From Chitinophagaceae bacterium (GTDB taxonomy: Bacteria; Bacteroidota; Bacteroidia; Chitinophagales; Chitinophagaceae), in contig JAHEZB010000077.1 in assembly GCA_023251285.1 (NCBI GenBank), positions 1 to 7,773 on the forward strand: a stretch of 7,773 nt of DNA. Direction: 5' to 3'. Shown here piece by piece: positions 6,718 through 7,773 of the stretch (within the stretch, counting starts at the first letter, position 1; every line of letters begins with the position of its first letter). The notes under the pieces are model-generated. The model was given only the letters and a program-made list of their open reading frames with translations, was not told the origin of the DNA and did not search any database. A program made the translations under genes and the position numbers.

Positions 6718-7221
6718 ATGGACACAAGAAAATACCGGACAGGATTAAAGCGACTTGGTGCTGCACTTCTTGATGGAATTATTTTTATCCCTTTCCTCTT
6801 TATTGGACAATGGATTTATAAAACAACAAACAACACTTCGCTACTTTTTACCTGGACAACATTTCTTGTATTTGCGCCAATCATTTATTCAGTTTTTTTG
6901 CATTACAAATATGGACAAACATATGGAAAGTGGGTTGCTGGAGTTAAAGTTTTAGACGTTGGAGAGACAAGGAAATTAACCTTTCGTCAATCGCTTTACC
7001 GAGAAAGTTTCTATTTATTGGTAGCAACAGTTGGTCTAATTTATTATGGTGTTTTGCTAACTCAAACGACCGAACAAGAAATGGTACTTAATGAATATTA
7101 TAGCTTTTCAGACAATCCAATTTTTTGGTGGACACTCATTGAACTGATAACAATGCTGACTAATTCCAGGAGACGAGCATTGCACGACTTTATTGCAAAA
7201 TCAATCGTTGTAAGAACATAG
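6718..7221 (+). CDS. RDD family membrane protein
   Basis: A 167-residue integral membrane protein with an RDD domain, named for conserved Arg and Asp residues. R12 and D19 are seen in RLGAALLDGIIF, the central GKWVAGVKVLDV at 70-81 is typical of the family, and the C-terminal RRRALHDFIAKSIVV (151-165) carries the last conserved Asp (D157). Hydrophobic segments lie at about 16-34, 41-61, 93-114 and 135-148. The family is widespread and mostly uncharacterised; some members are proposed to be ion transporters, and no substrate can be assigned here. The ATG lies directly after a leader shared with the next gene. The gene stands alone between inverted repeats at 6684-6694 and 7225-7235, and its 3' copy begins only 3 bp after the stop codon. 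This suggests a compact mobile or recombined cassette rather than part of a host operon. Confidence 0.85.
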   Translation: MDTRKYRTGLKRLGAALLDGIIFIPFLFIGQWIYKTTNNTSLLFTWTTFLVFAPIIYSVFLHYKYGQTYGKWVAGVKVLDVGETRKLTFRQSLYRESFYLLVATVGLIYYGVLLTQTTEQEMVLNEYYSFSDNPIFWWTLIELITMLTNSRRRALHDFIAKSIVVRT

Positions 7222-7236
7222 ACCTGCCGCTTACAT

Positions 7237-7411
7237 CGGTTTGCAGCAAGTGGGGCTGAAGAAATAACAATGAGCTTTTGTATCGTTATTGAGCAGTAGT
7301 TCCGGCTAAAAAAACTCTGTTGAGCAATAGAATAAACAATGAACTTTTAATTATAAATTTGGCAACGGTTCGGGCAGAAAGGAATTCTATTTCCCCACCT
7401 GCTGCAAGCCG
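7237..7411. repeat. Long inverted repeat, 19-bp arms, 137-bp interior
   Basis: CGGTTTGCAGCAAGTGGGG (7237-7255) against the reverse complement of CCCCACCTGCTGCAAGCCG (7393-7411) matches at 17 of 19 positions; one of the two differences would be a G-U wobble in RNA. This is far above chance for a 7.8-kb AT-rich window. The arms are GC-rich compared with the interior. Confidence 0.85.
7266..7348. repeat. Short imperfect repeats inside the junction
   Basis: AACAATGAGCTTTT (7266-7279) recurs as AACAATGAACTTTT (7335-7348), and TTGAGCAGTAG (7289-7299) recurs as TTGAGCAATAG (7320-7330). Each pair differs at one base. The order A, B, B', A' with all copies in the same orientation suggests local duplication followed by rearrangement. 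Confidence 0.6.
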
Positions 7412-7450
7412 TAAAACGTTACCGGCAAGGCTAAAACGACACTGCCTAAA

Positions 7451-7773
7451 ATGAAACTGCTTTTTCAGACACTAATTATGGGACTATTTTCTATGCTTTT
7501 CGGGTGTGGACACGGACAACAAAAAAGCCCAAACGGAAACGCTAAGCAACTTTACGAAATAACATCGAGAACCGACACAAGCGAAGGTTTCAGCGACATT
7601 TTCCTTTCAATTACAAATGAAGTAAAAACGGAAACAAGCCATATTTACATTGGACAAGGACTTTACAAGAACAAAACTGTTGGACTTAAAGTCGAAATCA
7701 AATCAAATTTGCCAGCAGGGATTACTTCAAATGGTGAGTTGAACCCGAAGGGTGGAGTAGTATGGAATGCTGT
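7451..7773 (+). CDS. Putative lipoprotein of unknown function, 3' end beyond window
   Basis: An open frame from ATG at 7451 runs 107 codons to the window edge without a stop. The N-terminus is a lipoprotein signal: MKLLFQTLIMGLFSMLFGC, a hydrophobic stretch ending in the lipobox LFGC with the acylated cysteine at C19. A polar linker follows (GHGQQKSPNGN), then a probably beta-rich domain beginning about residue 34 (QLYEITSRTDTSEGF, IFLSITNEV, VGLKVEIKSNLPAGITSNGEL). I do not recognise a family. The gene follows a leader like that of the RDD gene, with CGGCAAG and AAAACGA, and is probably a second cassette. Later in-frame ATGs (M10, M15) would destroy the signal peptide, which supports the start chosen. 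Confidence 0.75.
   Translation, partial: MKLLFQTLIMGLFSMLFGCGHGQQKSPNGNAKQLYEITSRTDTSEGFSDIFLSITNEVKTETSHIYIGQGLYKNKTVGLKVEIKSNLPAGITSNGELNPKGGVVWNA

Larger units (their letters stand above)
7222..7450 (+). other. Structured non-coding junction between two cassette-like genes
   Basis: These 229 bp separate the RDD stop codon from the lipoprotein start and have no plausible open frame. In order they hold TGCCGCTTACA (7225-7235, complement of the pre-RDD boundary), a 19-bp arm (7237-7255), 137 bp with internal short repeats, the matching arm (7393-7411), CGTTACCGGCAAG (7417-7429) and AAAACGA (7433-7439). Repeat-boundary, hairpin, boundary and gene resembles the layout of an integron cassette junction, but I find no standard attC core pair and no integrase in the window. 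A MITE or a structured RNA are the alternatives. Confidence 0.6.

Noticed and set aside
6488..6766. A 92-codon minus-strand frame with hydrophobic stretches
   Set aside because: It runs over the start of the well-supported RDD gene and through an AT-rich spacer, where hydrophobic codons arise by base composition.
7222..7450. Standard integron attC site
   Set aside because: The junction lacks a clear RYYYAAC/GTTRRRY core pair in the expected positions and no integron integrase is present, so I call it only cassette-like.

Overview
The window looks like a chromosomal segment of a Bacteroidota bacterium, most likely Chitinophagaceae or a relative. This rests on AT-rich spacers, starts without Shine-Dalgarno sequences, a glycosyltransferase/UDP-galactopyranose mutase/GH1-like gene run of a kind I associate with this phylum, and short TCGAAG-type intergenic repeats. 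The placement comes from recognition by eye, not from a database search.

Region 1 (1-3490, minus strand) is a tightly overlapping three-gene operon read right to left. It encodes a GT-B glycosyltransferase, UDP-galactopyranose mutase (glf), and a GH1-like protein that runs off the left edge. The genes overlap by 8 and 32 bp. Together they point to a galactofuranose-containing surface glycan: Glf makes UDP-Galf, the transferase probably uses it or a related donor, and the GH1-like protein is an unexplained cytoplasmic partner that in its family often continues into an RmlD-like reductase domain.

Region 2 (3491-4785) has a divergent intergenic region with a nested inverted repeat, a YciE/YciF-type ferritin-like stress protein on the plus strand with a strong intrinsic terminator, and a 40-residue single-span membrane protein on the minus strand. 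Region 3 (4786-6057, minus) is mtaB, the tRNA ms2t6A methylthiotransferase. Its start is best placed at an ATG six codons inside the longest open frame.

Region 4 (6058-6717) has no convincing gene. It holds a perfect 10-bp hairpin running into five 11-bp tandem units with the core ATCGAAG.

Region 5 (about 6680-7773, plus) has a different architecture. An RDD-family membrane protein gene is bracketed by an 11-bp inverted repeat. It is followed by a 229-bp non-coding junction whose 19-bp arms (17 of 19 matching) enclose 137 bp, and then by a lipoprotein gene cut by the window edge. The leaders of the two genes share a CGGCAAG plus AAAAC(GA) block. This looks like consecutive single-gene cassettes separated by a structured junction, resembling an integron array in logic but without a recognisable standard attC site. 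It is the best candidate here for something undescribed.
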